Of a DNA stretch of 64,000 nucleotides, positions 11,604 through 23,900 are shown in pieces. Numbering within the stretch: position 1 is the stretch's first letter; each line of letters begins with the position of its first letter. Source of the DNA: Arthrobotrys musiformis (taxonomy: Eukaryota > Ascomycota > Orbiliomycetes > Orbiliales > Orbiliaceae); NCBI GenBank assembly GCA_036971715.1, contig JAVHJL010000004.1, forward strand, positions 4,030,001-4,094,000, given 5' to 3'. The position numbers were made by a program, and so were the translations under genes. The notes under the pieces were generated by a model. That model had not been told where the DNA came from. It did no database searches and saw nothing but the letters and a program-made list of their open reading frames with translations.

Positions 11604-12829
11604 ACAGTAGCATTGCATCAACTTTTGTCTATTGTAAGATATATGTTTATTATTCGTCTCGTTACATACCTAGGTATTAGTCTCGTTCCCCTAGGTATTA
11701 ATAATTAATACACCATTGTTTCAGAATCCAGTGGATGAGCGCAGTCTATACATGTATTCGTAGAATTAATAGTGGTCTACTAGTTCAGATAGTATTGCAA
11801 GTCTACTTGCAGATAGAATGATAATATTGTGATAGTCAGATTACCTAGGTAGCCACTGGATCTACACCAGAGGCAACCCAAGACTACACCAGAGGGTAAA
11901 TTATAAACAAATTTGATAATCTGTATTCTCCCTTCTATGAGCAACCCTAAAAGCTCTGCCTAGCGCCTGGACCTGAGGCTACCCTGAAGAGTATTCTCTC
12001 GGCTCTTAATATCTCTCCCTTTCATTGCCCTGAATCAATCGCCACGAATATTTACACCCACACGTAGATTTTCGTTTCATTTGTTTACAAACATTCGCCT
12101 CAGCTTTCTGGGATTCGGTTCCATGATACATCATTTCGAAAGACTACTCCGCTGTTATTGGTATAGCCTCACCCCGACCAACCTTTTCACAGCTTCATAC
12201 TACGGCTTTGGTAGACGAATTTGGTAGCAGAATCATCGAAACTTGCACTCGGCCTGCATAGCAACAACTGGAAGTTGGGATTTAGAGTGTGCGAGAGAGA
12301 AGTGGATAAATCCAGAATCGCGAAGTTTCGAAACACAAACAAGGTATGTGGTATTATTCAACCAAGTCATCATCAAAAGAACTTGTCGTTGTGGTCATGC
12401 ATGGACGAGCTAATAATGCCCTTTCTAGCCGTTACCAAAGGAGAATTAAACCGGAAACAGGCAGTTCTAACCTCGAGACAAGAGCTCCAGAACAAGGGGA
12501 CAGGGGAATGTAGCTCGATATACGTGCTATAGAAGGGTGCCACCTGACTTGTCTCGTAAACCAGAGCTGGCCGAAGCACCTGACGGCATGTGCCTCACTT
12601 ACCCATATTTCTGTTGAGGACTCCACGTTTGCTAGAAGCCGCCAGATCAATGGAGTTAAACCAAGGAGAGAGCGCAATAGGCCTCGCCGTGGCAACTAAT
12701 AGCGGTTTCTTGATGTAATCGCTTCTCTCCCGGCCAACGTGGTGGCCGGAAAGTAGGTAAGCTTTTGCATTGCTAAGTTATAATGGCCTAGGGTTATATT
12801 ATATGGAAATAAACTAATTTACCATGTAA
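11604..12829. other. Intergenic between deaminase copies A and B
   Basis: AT-rich. It contains paired short repeats: cctaggtatta twice (11669 and 11690) and ctacaccagag twice (11869 and 11884). I see no homologue of exon 1 of copy A here. An open stretch at 12221-12532 shows no similarity I can recognise. The end carries an intron-like tail with acceptor acgtag just before copy B. Confidence 0.45.
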
Positions 12830-14184
12830 CGTAGAATCCGCTCCGCCGTGGCCATCAAAGAACACGGGACAAAGATATTGAACCATCTTAAATGTTTTCG
12901 TTCAGCAGACGACAAGGATCTCCGGGGACAGTTCCGGGCTGACCAGATAATATATCCGATCGACAAGATTGAATATAGAAATGAAGCAAAAGTTATCGAA
13001 AATACGAAAGATCGACCTGATCCAGTACAACTTTGGCAAACCTTTCGCAAAAGATGTTTCGTATTATGTCGAAAAAAGGTTTATACGAGGGCACTGGGGA
13101 CGGCCAAAATCACAATCCTCTAGCAGCTTTGACAAAAGCTCTGCAGACTGCAGAGAACCCTGGCGAACTCTCTATAAATGGCCCTAGGAATGAAAACCCT
13201 GAGAGTATTGATGATAACGACTAAGAATTCGAAAGCGGCGAGGATGACGAGAGAAGTCTCAGCTTTGGGGCTCCGGCACGGAACGAGGATACCACCCAGG
13301 CTCTTTCACACGATACTTTTAGGCGAGTCTATGTCTTGTCTGATTACAGCCTCCTCGTCGTCGTCTTAGCCCTCTACGGGAGAGACGTAATCACAGGAGC
13401 CGTTCAACTTGAACATCAAATTACAGTCATCGTGCCACCACAAGCGGGCCGTCCTTCCAGAGCCAAGCCATTAAAGGAGACTGTTTGCCGGTATTTTTCT
13501 TGGAGAGACCAACTGTTATCTCAATCAGAGGTCCAAAGCCGAGTCGACGGGTTCATAAATGAGTTGGATCGGATTGTACTCTCTGAAGCTCGTCGCACTG
13601 AGATTCTGAACTATCAGAGAAGGGGCCACACGGGTTTCGCTCCTCAAAATGCCGAATTAGTTATGTGGAATACCTGCTCAAGAGGAAAAAAAACATTCGC
13701 GCGCCGATATATTGGCCTATCAAAGCCGTCATGCTTTGTCTTCGAAAGTTCAATGCATATACAAACCTTCCGGCTAGCCTCGAGTTCAACATTCCGAAGT
13801 CTTCGAGTTCGAACTAGGACTGGGAATGCGCATGCTTACGTTTCTGAGATACCTAAAAGATCGGGGATGGACGCTTTAGAATGGGTTTTTGGCATCGTCG
13901 AGGGTGTAGCGAGCAAGACGACGGTAGGGGCATATACCAGTCGGGCAGAGTCCACATCCTGCGATTCTGCATATCGCCACTATGCGAACCTGTTGGAGTC
14001 GGAGCCAGACATATCGACTTGGCTTTCTTACGACAAGTGTATGGGGTTAGAGAATGTGCCCGGAGGATCACGTTTGATCACCTTAATTGCTTCCAAACCG
14101 CCACGGACGACCCTTTGGAGCGATACCCTCACAGCGTTTCAACCCGATCAGATGAAATATTCGGCAAGCAAGATTTTTAGCTGA
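12830..14184 (+). pseudogene. Decayed OTT_1508-like deaminase paralogue (copy B)
   Basis: The text is homologous to copy A but broken. At 12848 the reading KEHGTKILNHL matches SHGEKIFKHL of A, then the frame shifts near 12970-13000, where KIRKIDLIQY matches KLRRIDLEQY. The whole middle of A (roughly residues 190-620) is missing. Similarity resumes at about 13320 (RRVYVLSDYSLLVVV) and runs through the deaminase region to 14184. The catalytic signature is lost: the HxE position reads N-A-E (13648-13656), and the second Cys of the PCxxC position is Phe (KPSCFVFES, 13723-13749). No ATG starts the 282-codon open part. It is a pseudogene, or at best a non-catalytic remnant. Confidence 0.7.
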
Positions 14185-14339
14185 TATAAATTCCTTGAAA
14201 GGCGACCCAGGAATATTAGAAACCCGGGTCCAAGGAAACACGAGCTCGGCCCTGTTCTGGACGATGATAAGTTGCGTTACGTCTAAGGCCCATACGAAAA
14301 AAGAAATACTAAAACGTCGACGACCAACTGACAAAAACG

Positions 14340-15927
14340 CCCTGCCAATACTTTCCTAAGCTGGAGGGCAGCAAAAGGAATCTTGATCGTGAACAGACGC
14401 TGAGAGAGTATCTGAAAACCAATGCTACCATTCAAACCGAATCTCTTTCAAGACACGAGGTTTTGGTGTAGCATGAACTTTTTTTGGACGTTGAAGCATC
14501 TGCAGGTGCAGTAATAAAGGCTTACGTCAAGACTAAATCCACGGAAAGGATTCTACGAGCGCGATCTTCTCATTCGCCGCACGAAATTCGGATAACTATA
14601 TAGTTCCCACCATATTGTTTTGGACACGGCAGAAGGCTCCCGCGTTTTCAGGATGTGGGTAGCCGTCATTCAGAAAATCCTGGATGGAGCTGAAGAAAAG
14701 CGTATGCTGGTTGGCAAATCAGATATTCAGTCTTGAGACCGCCACTCGGATTCAGCAAGGCCAAGGAGTGGACAAATTTCTGGAACATTTACAGCTTTGT
14801 GAAACTAAGACGATGGAAAGTTATCAATTTGTCCCCCTTGAGTCTTAACTAGCCCCATCGATACCAACGGACGACTTGAGCCTAATGGGGGAACTACGCC
14901 CCCAAAGCATAGACAGGGAACACTTCGTAAAATAGCCGCCGCCATCCGAGGCGCGGCTTAACAGAAGACGATGAGAGACGATCAGCTTGAAAAGTGAGAG
15001 GGCATGGCCTTTGCGACAGGAACTTTGAGGCGGGTTCTCGAGAAACCCGTGGTGTGGGTTAAAAGGAAAGTACGAAAGCGAAAAGATTTGCAAAACATCC
15101 TTTCTTCCGGAGAGAGCCAATTGGCATCGGAAGCAAGAAGGTGTTTATCATCCCTTAAACAGCCTGTCCAGACGGGTTGGTGCATTGGTGGATTATCAAA
15201 TCTTGGTCACCGCCTTACTCAACGATAGAAATGTTGCTTCACAAATAAGAGGTCGTGGATTCGAACTCAGGGTCATCGCCCCGGATGAGGAGGACTTAGC
15301 ATGTCCTCCATCCAAGGTTGAGGATATGGAAGAGACGCTGAGGCGATTTTTCTTAAGAAAACCCCAGGCAGTACCGCATTGGATATTGAAACTCCAGTCC
15401 AAAATTTCCTTGATGGATTGCCAAAAATCATCAAGTCGGAACCTCGTCGTCGAGACCTTCTTCAATATACGAAAAGCGGCCATGTGGTTGCCGCATGTCA
15501 GCATGCGGAACTACTCGTGCTCAAGCATTTTATTGAGCAAAAAAGCCCTTCAGTTTATCATCACATCGGCATCTCAAAACCACCATGCTTAGCTTGCGAA
15601 AATGTTTTACAGATGCACAAACCGCGGATTCGGGCGCGAAAAGGACATGGGCATGTTTATGTCTCTAAACTACCTGAGGGGCTCCCAGTCAACAATTTAC
15701 ATCGAGTTTTCGATATAATTGAGGACTTGGCAATGGATGTCACTATGGAAGCGTATGATGACGAGGTAAGCCCAATGTCTGACGATTCGAGATTCACGTC
15801 CTACGGAGGTGATGGCCGTGGGGTGCCGAAATTGGAGCACTTGAAAATGTACATGTACATGCCTAAGGATGCTGAAAGAGAGTTGGGGATTCAAAAGAAA
15901 AGAAGGGGAGAAGCCATGTCATATTGA
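14340..15927 (+). pseudogene. Decayed OTT_1508-like deaminase paralogue (copy C), intact catalytic motifs
   Basis: Homology to copy A starts at ~14355 (REYLKTNATI against VEYLNAHPKL). It passes an in-frame TAG at 14469-14471 where A has Trp (VLV-stop-HELFL against FLIWHELFL), then a further stop, a frameshift near 15360 and internal deletions. The last open part (15379-15927, 182 codons) encodes a complete deaminase core with canonical HAE (15502-15510) and PCLAC (cysteines at 15586 and 15595), followed by RIRARKGHGHVYVSKLPEGL as in A. N-terminal exons are missing or broken and the open part has no ATG near its start, so full-length function is lost. The core alone could still be expressed from an unrecognised start. 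Confidence 0.68.
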
Positions 15928-16859
15928 TGCCTCGAAAATCTAGGAGAGGTTGTGGCGTTAGCGAAGGGGTTTTTGGTACAGAGGCACTGTGTTTATATAT
16001 TTTATGCGCCTGAATGCCTCCCAGTTATAGAAGTGCTGGCATTAGGCGGCGGTTGTTCTTTTATTGCGGTCCTGGGGTCTTTATTACTAGTATTTTGAGA
16101 GTTTGACCGAGTGGGGGTCGTCACCGAAGTATTGTTATCCCCTAAGAAAGAGAGCGGCGTGGTTGTTGGAAAATTCTTGAAAATGGTATGGAAAATATTG
16201 GATGTTCGATACGCTGTTTTGGTTATTTACTACTGTTTGGTTACGAGACTGTATTTACTATTTCCTTCATTTACTTATATATTCCATTCAAGTAAAGCCT
16301 TGAGCCCAAGGAGGCTCAACCGGGCCCACAAGTGGTGATTACACACACAGACAGGCGCCAAAAAGTTTTGTCGGAAACTTCATAGCTATTTTGATGGATC
16401 CACGTCTCTATTTCCGACTTCTTGCTTAAAGGGAAATACGTGTAAGCTACCGTTTGCACATGGTCGATATAAATATGATCTATGTAGTCCTTTCCCCAGT
16501 GGTATATGCATCGATTCGTTAAATTATAAGAAAGAGGAGAGGCCATTGCTCTCGCTCGAATGGTCGTACAAGACAATATGCTTTTCGGACCCCGCCGCTC
16601 AAGGGAAAAACGAATAATAAAAAAATACAAAGAACGCCTATGCCATAAACTAAAAATTATACAAAGAGCCAGTCGGGTATAGCCGATAAAGTTGAAAAAA
16701 AAAAGAAGAAAAGAAAAGGAGAAGAGTGATATGAAACCGAAAACAAAAAGGGACTTCGATCGCCTTCTGTACAATATGTCTTCTATCATCCAAGCCCCCA
16801 ACCCGTATTACCTTGATTAAAATGTTTTTTTTTCCGTTGCCCGTCTCGGAGCATGGTTA
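15928..16859. other. Intergenic, convergent 3' ends
   Basis: Lies between copy C (+) and the Cys-rich gene (-). T-rich on the minus strand near 16690-16740, with no supported gene. The 161-codon minus-strand ORF at 16316-16801 is a low-complexity Phe/Leu/Ser reading and probably falls in a 3' UTR. Confidence 0.5.
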
Positions 16860-18143
16860 TTATAGCATCCCGATAGTGAAGCCGAAGAAGCCAAGTCCCA
16901 CGCCGATGATTACTGGTAACGAGATTCTATGTGCCTTTTCGCCCTCATTCGTGAAGATATTATCTAAACCTCCGTTCGGTGGAGGTAGTGGGCCGTTGTT
17001 ATTATTTCTATCTTGGCTATCTCCACCAGCGGGTGTCGAGGAGACCGCTTCTGCTTCTTCTGTAGTAGAGCTGCTTGCCTCTACCGTTGTCTCCGTAGGG
17101 TCTGGTGAAGAGGTGACCTCGGAAGTAGTCTCAATGGTGGTTGTTTCAACTGCAGAAGTTGTTTCAGTGGGTGACTCTGTAGACGATACTGTAGTAGTGT
17201 CATCAGCACTGGTGGTTTCTGATGCACTGCTGGATGAAGTGGTTGTAAATTCCATATTCGTGGATGAGGAGTTCACAACAGATGTTGTTGTGGCTGGTGG
17301 GTCGGAACTGGCAGTTATTGTTGTGACAATGGTCACTTTGCACCGGCTACGCCCGCTCCCGTCGACGAAGCAGGTAGAACCTGAAGGGCAGCAGAAGTCG
17401 TTGCTTGGGCACACGAAGAAATTTGAACTGGAAAATGAATTGTTAGTTGGCTGTTAAAACTCAAAAACCATATATCGGAGCACTTACTCTTCGCAGACCC
17501 TTTCGCAAGCTGCTTTTCCATCTGCATCCCTCAAGCACTTCCTTCCTGCTGGACAGCAAAATGTCCTACTAGGACATACACCAAATCCGTCGTTGATGCA
17601 AGCACCGCCATCATTTGGGTTCGCAACTCCTTCCACTGTATTCACCAAATCCCCGGAACCTTCACAATCTGTGCCCTCAAGACAACAGCCCGAATTCCCA
17701 CCAATCTGCACACAATTGTACCCACCTGGGCAGCATCCACCTCCTGCACTACAGCATGTCTGCCCTGCTGAGCAGCATGAATTTCCGGCACATCCCGTCT
17801 GCCCTCTCAGACAACACCCTAGTCCACTGTTGCAGAATGCGTTCGGACCACACGATGGCCCGTTCGTAGTACATATTAACCCTTCGGCGCCACTACCGAG
17901 TGCTGAAACTTGCCGTAATTGTAGTTTGTTATCCATACTCCTAGGTATCCATCTAGGTAATGGTTTGTTCTCTGATAACCGAACAAAGCTGCGTTTCGAA
18001 CCATCGGGTTTGGAAGGTGTTAGCCCACCTGGTAGGTCGGGAAGTATCTTCCCAGGCTCTACTTCGTAGCTAACATAATCGGCAAGCGTTGCAGGGAGGA
18101 GGGAGATGGATAACAGTGATATCGAGAGATTGGGTATTCGCAT
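16860..18143 (-). CDS. Secreted Cys-rich, Ser/Thr-rich cell-surface protein, probable GPI anchor
   Basis: A 407-aa protein in two exons (18143-17488 and 17427-16860). The 60-bp intron (gtaagt..actaac..ccag) joins CED-SNFFVCPS in frame. The N-terminal signal peptide (residues 1-21, ending LLPATLA) is followed by a Cys-rich region with CC pairs (GCCLRGQTGC, CCSAGQTCCSAGGGCC), and a second block that repeats FCCPAGRKC / FCCPSGSTC. Next comes about 120 residues of Ser/Thr-rich, mucin-like sequence. The protein ends in a hydrophobic tail (ISLPVIIGVGLGFFGFTIGM) with almost nothing after it, as expected for a GPI-attachment signal or a single membrane anchor. The architecture suggests a cell-wall protein. 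The Cys pattern is granulin- or chitin-binding-like but was not matched to a named domain. Confidence 0.82.
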
Positions 18144-20900
18144 TTTGAATAGGTATATTAACGCTGAGGCAGATAGTCCTGCGACTTGGAGATATCGGGA
18201 ACCAAAAAACGCTCTCTACCAGTATGTATTCCCGGCAGCTAGTAGGATCCGTAGGGTTTTTTTTTCTATCGGAGCACCGAGAGCTCGCTGGTGGTAAAGG
18301 ATTCGAATCTCGAATTCGAATATGTTGTAGATGTATCCAGAACCCTCCACAACAAAGAACAAAACGGGGCAGTCTTGAAGTCGTAAAGGTCGTTCGTAAC
18401 CCGCCCACAAAGTCCGAATAGTGAGATGACCGGGGGTTTGCAGTGGTATTTTGTCTTTGACGGGATCAATTGAGATCAAAATGTCGTCCAGCGCAATCGC
18501 AGTTTCCAGGCGCCCAAGTGATCAGCGGTCTTTTGCGTTGAAAATGTGGTCAGTCGTTGAGTCCGCAACACAATCTTGATCTCTGTTGCCGTCGATGTTC
18601 TCTGGCCAGGCAACGTCAAGTCAGTTGAGAGCCTCCAAACTGCAGAATATCGATAATATAAAGTCGAAGGAATATTATGCGGTGACGAGGGAGATTAATA
18701 TCTGTTCAACAGATAACCATCCAGATGGCAGGGAAAGAACCAAAAAAAGTAGCAGATGTCGCCCAGCGAAAAGAAGGAAGGCCGACTCCTCAAACAGTGC
18801 GCGTATCAATCGGCACTGCGACCAGCAATTCGTCAGAATTATCAGGGAAAAGGAACGGAAAGAGGATTCAATCGAGAGAAAGAGCGAAAGATGGGAAACA
18901 AAAGGCAATAATGCTATGGCAAAATGTTTCTGGGATGACTGTGCTGCAAGGTACAGACCTCCTCCCCCACCCCCAAAAGCGGCATAGTGCCCCTCCTCCC
19001 AAGGCGCTGGTCAAAGATGAAACCTTCAGCGCGCGACAATCGTGGTTGATAGACCGGCTGTTCAGCCGAAAGGTCGAGGCAATCCAGCAATCAAGCCTTA
19101 CCACATCATTCGAAAATGAGCCATGCTACTGTTACCTTGAACATTTTGGGATAGTAAAGCGGCTTCTTTGCAAAGAAAAAGAAAGCCGCAACGTTAGCTT
19201 TGCATAGGCTATCGTCACTATCCAACTTGGATCTTCCCTCAAGGTGCTCACCAATACAATCTCACCGACCCCGACGGACAATCGGTTTTCAACAAGCCTC
19301 ATCCGTCTATCTATAGCCTGTTTGAAGATGGTTCGTTGCGTGCCGACCCCTTGACCTTGCTTTCTCAAGGTCAAACGCCGCACTAGTCCCGACCAGGCCG
19401 TTTGGGGCTTCTTGAAACGATTTCATTGGCTAAATTCCTGTGCGACCCACCAGGGTCACGCTCAGTGTGTTTTAAGCTTTGCTGACCCTCGTTCCTCCAT
19501 TGGACGAGTTGAAGCGTCTATCAGACAGGATTTTGTAGGTGAAAGGGAGGACCCTGACTGAGTTTTTGGCTCGGACCATTCGGTATCATGACCGACGACG
19601 GTCCCTGAATGCCGAGGCTTATGGATTTGTGTACCTGACAACAGATACATTTATTCTCCGTAATTAATATACCATTTGTCCTGAAGCGTGGTGATCCAGT
19701 TAGAACGAGCTGACGATGACATCAATGCTTACTAGAGCATCAGAGCTCTATATCACCAGAGTTATAAAAGTCTTGAGTATATTAAAAACAAGAGAAGCTT
19801 ATAGCTTCTAGAACAGAGGTATAAAACCTGATAGGATTTTTTCCTCGTTGGACTGATAATTCCTATCGATACGCTCAGACACGGCACGCTTTGACTTTGC
19901 ACTCGACCCTCAACCTTTTACGAAGTTTCCGCGTTTCTTGAACGTTTCATGGCTTGCCGACAACGGTGTCGACCCGTCTGCCTCCCTTCAGTTGTATAAG
20001 GACTTATAAATGCCTCTAGGCAAACGTCTCGAACAATGGCCCAAAAAAAAGTCACTGGCCGGCCGGAGTGATATTTGCGTGTTTTAAAATCCGAGATATG
20101 GGAGGAAGCTAAAGGGAGAATATTCGGAGTTCGGAATCGAGGCCTGCTTCTAATCTTTTGAGCGGCGCCCTGTGCAACCACAGGATTTCGAAGACAACCA
20201 AGCGAGTGAACGTTAGTGTTACCAGCTACCGTTTTGGGATTTCCAACATGCAACGAAAATTTACATACAGTTAATGCGAGCCCTGTGTTTACGGGTTGCT
20301 GATTAGCTAGGCTGGGGTGTTTGAACGTGATCTAAGTGTCGAGCCACTTTTAAATACGGATATAGAGAGAGGAGAATCGAATGATAATGTACTCGTATAA
20401 GATACTGCACTGTGCTCATACCTTTTTATCAAAGATTGCTTGTTGGGGAATGATAGGAAAAAAGTATGCTTTAAAATACGACCCAGTTAGCCAAAAACCC
20501 CTCTTTTTACATGTATTCACCGATGTTTAAATTCTCGATCGATGGCTCCATCTAGTTATAATTCGTGAAGATGGGCCTATGCAGATGTGAGGCACGGGAT
20601 ACCTTGGCTCGTGTTGTTATTCGATCAAAGCTCTGCAGATGTATGTGCATGCATATTCCAAGGATCTTGTGAGTCAATCGAGTCGACTCGGTGCCGCTTA
20701 AAGCTAACATGACGTGAATCCTTGGGCTAACTAGAGTCCCAGATAACTGTCTACAGAAATGAATTTAGGTTTCCTGGCTTATTAATATATTTTTCGAGGA
20801 TAGTTCCAAGATTGCAATCGTGGAATCACAGTATACACGGCCGTCCAGACTGAATTAGCACTGATTCAGAACGTCAATTGCTAAAATACCACAGACTGCA
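18144..20900. other. Large intergenic region, no gene supported
   Basis: 2.7 kb between two divergent genes. The longest open stretch (18725-19207, 160 codons, Lys/Arg/Ser-rich) lacks a recognisable domain, splice structure or leader and overlaps a competing frame, so it is not called. The end near 20900 (ctaaaataccacagactgca before the ATG) is the leader of the ankyrin gene. A palindromic ggattcgaatctc at 18299 resembles a tRNA B-box, but no A-box lies upstream. Confidence 0.5.
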
Positions 20901-23900
20901 ATGACGACTCCCGAACTTCTACCCCTCCCCGCGGATACCTCTTCTTTCCCAAAGTATCTCGCCGAAAACAAAGACAAACCAATCAGAGAGCTTCTCCGGC
21001 CGTATTTTGACCATGAGAACCGAATCCGTGGGCTATTCGCCCAAGACCCGCAGAACCCGGTGTTGGCAAACTGCCACCTCGGCCTCGTACCGGTCTACGC
21101 CGGGCACGAAGAGAATATCAAAGCCAGAGCTCGGGATTTAAATTCCGAGTCCGAGGAAGATAAAGGGAAGTATATCATGCCGATTTGTGAAAGACTACGG
21201 GAGAAAGATGGAGAGGAGGTGATTGTGGATTTCGAACGGTTCAAGAAGAATTTTCGGATTTTCACTGAGAGTGCGTAGACCTGAATTCCAGCTTATAATA
21301 GTTTGTTGATGATATGAGTACTTGATCATATATATGTAGATGTATATATATCGAGATTAATTGAGTTAACACTGGAAATAGGTGCTCTCGAGAATCTGGA
21401 TTGGAATAACATCGTCGCAGCTGGCTCTGGCGTCCTTACACCGCTCCTTGCAATCCCAGAAGAAGATCAAAGGTCTCACAAAACGCTACGAGAATACTAC
21501 GGAATGTTGTCAACCGAGCATAGTTCAAGAATAGAAGAGCGATTTGTGGACCTTTTCATCTACAGCCTCGACCAGGCCGCGGCATTTAAAAAACTAGAAC
21601 ATATAGCATCAACATTCCGAGACAATATCATATGGGAGATGACGTGTATCAGAACCAAGGATGCCCTTATACTTTTCTCAAAAGCCCCTTACCGCCCCAT
21701 CCGGATCCGGTTACGGCTATACTCCAGTATTAGTCAAATACTGCACTATTCTCCAGAATTCAAGGTGGAATGTGCCTGTGTGGCCTACGACGGGAAGCAA
21801 ATATACACCACCCCGCGCGGGATCGTATCGTGGATGTCGCAATCGAATATGGTCAACGTCGACCAGCTCGATTTACTAGGTAAATACGAGGAATCACTGC
21901 ATAAATACTGGTTCCACGACTTTGAAATCTTCTACGAAAACCTCCAGCGGAACTCAATCGACCCTTCAATTTACAAATTCGCAATTAGCCGTCTTCACGG
22001 GTTAGCAAAGTTGCTTGTGTACGAAAGTATTGCATTGGACCGCTTGGGTTCCTTTCGAAGGGGCTCGGTCGAGGATCTGGAAGTGCCCGAATGGGAAGTT
22101 CTCATCGAGTTCAGGGGAGGCGTATCTTCCACCGCGTTTGAGGACCCAAAGAGGGTTATAGCCATTGCTGAAACATGCGTTTACAATCAAGATTTCAAAC
22201 TCAACGGGCCGAAGGGATATGCCCAGAGGAATCGAGTCGCTTATCTTCATCGTCACCCCGCATTTGTGGGTAGCTACAAGTATGTTAAAGGGGACTGCTG
22301 TGGCGATTGTCCCATTCCACAGACGGCGGACGAAATAGCCCTTCAAATTGAAGATGATGAACATTATATACGCGGGGATATCTCTTTCTTGGAGGTACCT
22401 GCGTACCCTAATCCAGAAGTAGAAGAGATTTGGGCAGAAGGGGCGTATGCCAGGGCTGAGGATGAAATTTTCCACCAAGCTATTGCTGAATTAGATGCCG
22501 CCGCTGTTAGGGACTTGATACAGTCTTGGTCAGGGGACGGCCTGAGGAAAAACATTAACAGACGAGGCTACACTGGAAGAACGCCCCTTCAGCTCGCTGT
22601 AATGTCAAGCTCGCCGGAAATCGTCGATATTCTAATTAGCTCAGGGGCTAGACTTACAGTACGGCTCTCAGACGGTCGTAATTCACTTCACCTTGCGGCA
22701 GCTAGGGGCGACCCTGAAATCATCAAGCTTCTCCTTCTGAAGAGTGATCAAAACGAAGAGTTGAAAATGGAAAAAGAGGATAGGGAGCGAGAAGAAAAGC
22801 TTGCCGCAAGACGCATAGCTCAAACGGAGCCCTCTGATGTTGAAACGGAAGACTTCGTGGAAATGGAATATGACGAAGACGAAGATATTGAAGTCGTATC
22901 AACAGTGCACGGAGCTACGTCTGTTTCCGTCCACACCGGGGCGTCCTCGTTTGTCGAAGTCACGAGGAAGACCGATGACCCTGGAAATGATGAGATCGAG
23001 AACATAGACGCCATAGATGATGTTCTTGAGATCAACATGGCAGATAAGACTTACAATATGGCGCCGTTACACTACGCTATTATACACGACAACAGAGATG
23101 CTGTCACAATGCTAGTGTCCGAGTTTGGAGCAGATATTCTCCGCCCGTTGGTCCACCCTTTCTTTCGTTGCCGAATATCTGCTAGGCTCTTAATACTAAT
23201 TCATGGCTTCCCTGGCACAGAATTATTTCAGACCCTAAAGGGAAGATTTTCGGGGAAAGAGATCCCGGTATACCAGCACTAACTCTCGTCCGGTATATCA
23301 GCCAAAAGGACCGAAGGGAGGATATGCTTAGAACTCTCTTAAGATTGGGCGCATCGGCTTCGCAACTTGATACCCGCGGCATCCCAGTGATCTTACGAAT
23401 GGTCCAATTATGTGACGCAGACTGCCTAAGGATCGTATTAGAAGAAGATAGCGCGTCTGCGGTTCTATCCGCGGAATATTCAGTCACAAGTGTGTCGAGG
23501 GGTACCAATAACCACGTTGTCGGGAACGCTTTGACTACCGCGTAAGTTTCTAATATATACATCTAAAGCAGTCCCCGGTGTATGAGCTTGTGGCGGTGGA
23601 ATACTGATATCTACAAATAGTATATGCCAGCGTGATGAAGCAAAGGCCTTCCTGCTCTTAGAAAAAGGAGTCTCGCCAAAACTGACTACACGACACCCCC
23701 CGGGGGTGCGGATGTTCCCTTACCGTGCAAAGGACCCAGGAGAGAACGAAAATTGGGCTAGGCAACCTGCAGAAATCGCGATTAGGGAGGGTATGCCTGA
23801 GGTCTTTGTGAAATGCGTCGAACTCGGCGTTGATCCCTCGGGATATACGTATGAGAGCTGTAGGGTATTGGGCAAATCCCACCTTCCTCAGTGGTTTGTT

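Noticed and set aside
11869..11900. Possible solo LTR with ctacaccagag repeats
   Set aside because: No TG..CA ends, target-site duplication or second copy visible in the window.
18290..18325. tRNA B-box-like ggattcgaatctc
   Set aside because: The palindrome gives the motif on both strands, but neither side has an A-box at the right distance or an acceptor stem.
18725..19207. 160-codon plus-strand ORF
   Set aside because: Lys/Ser-rich, no domain, overlapping competing frames, no leader or splice signals.
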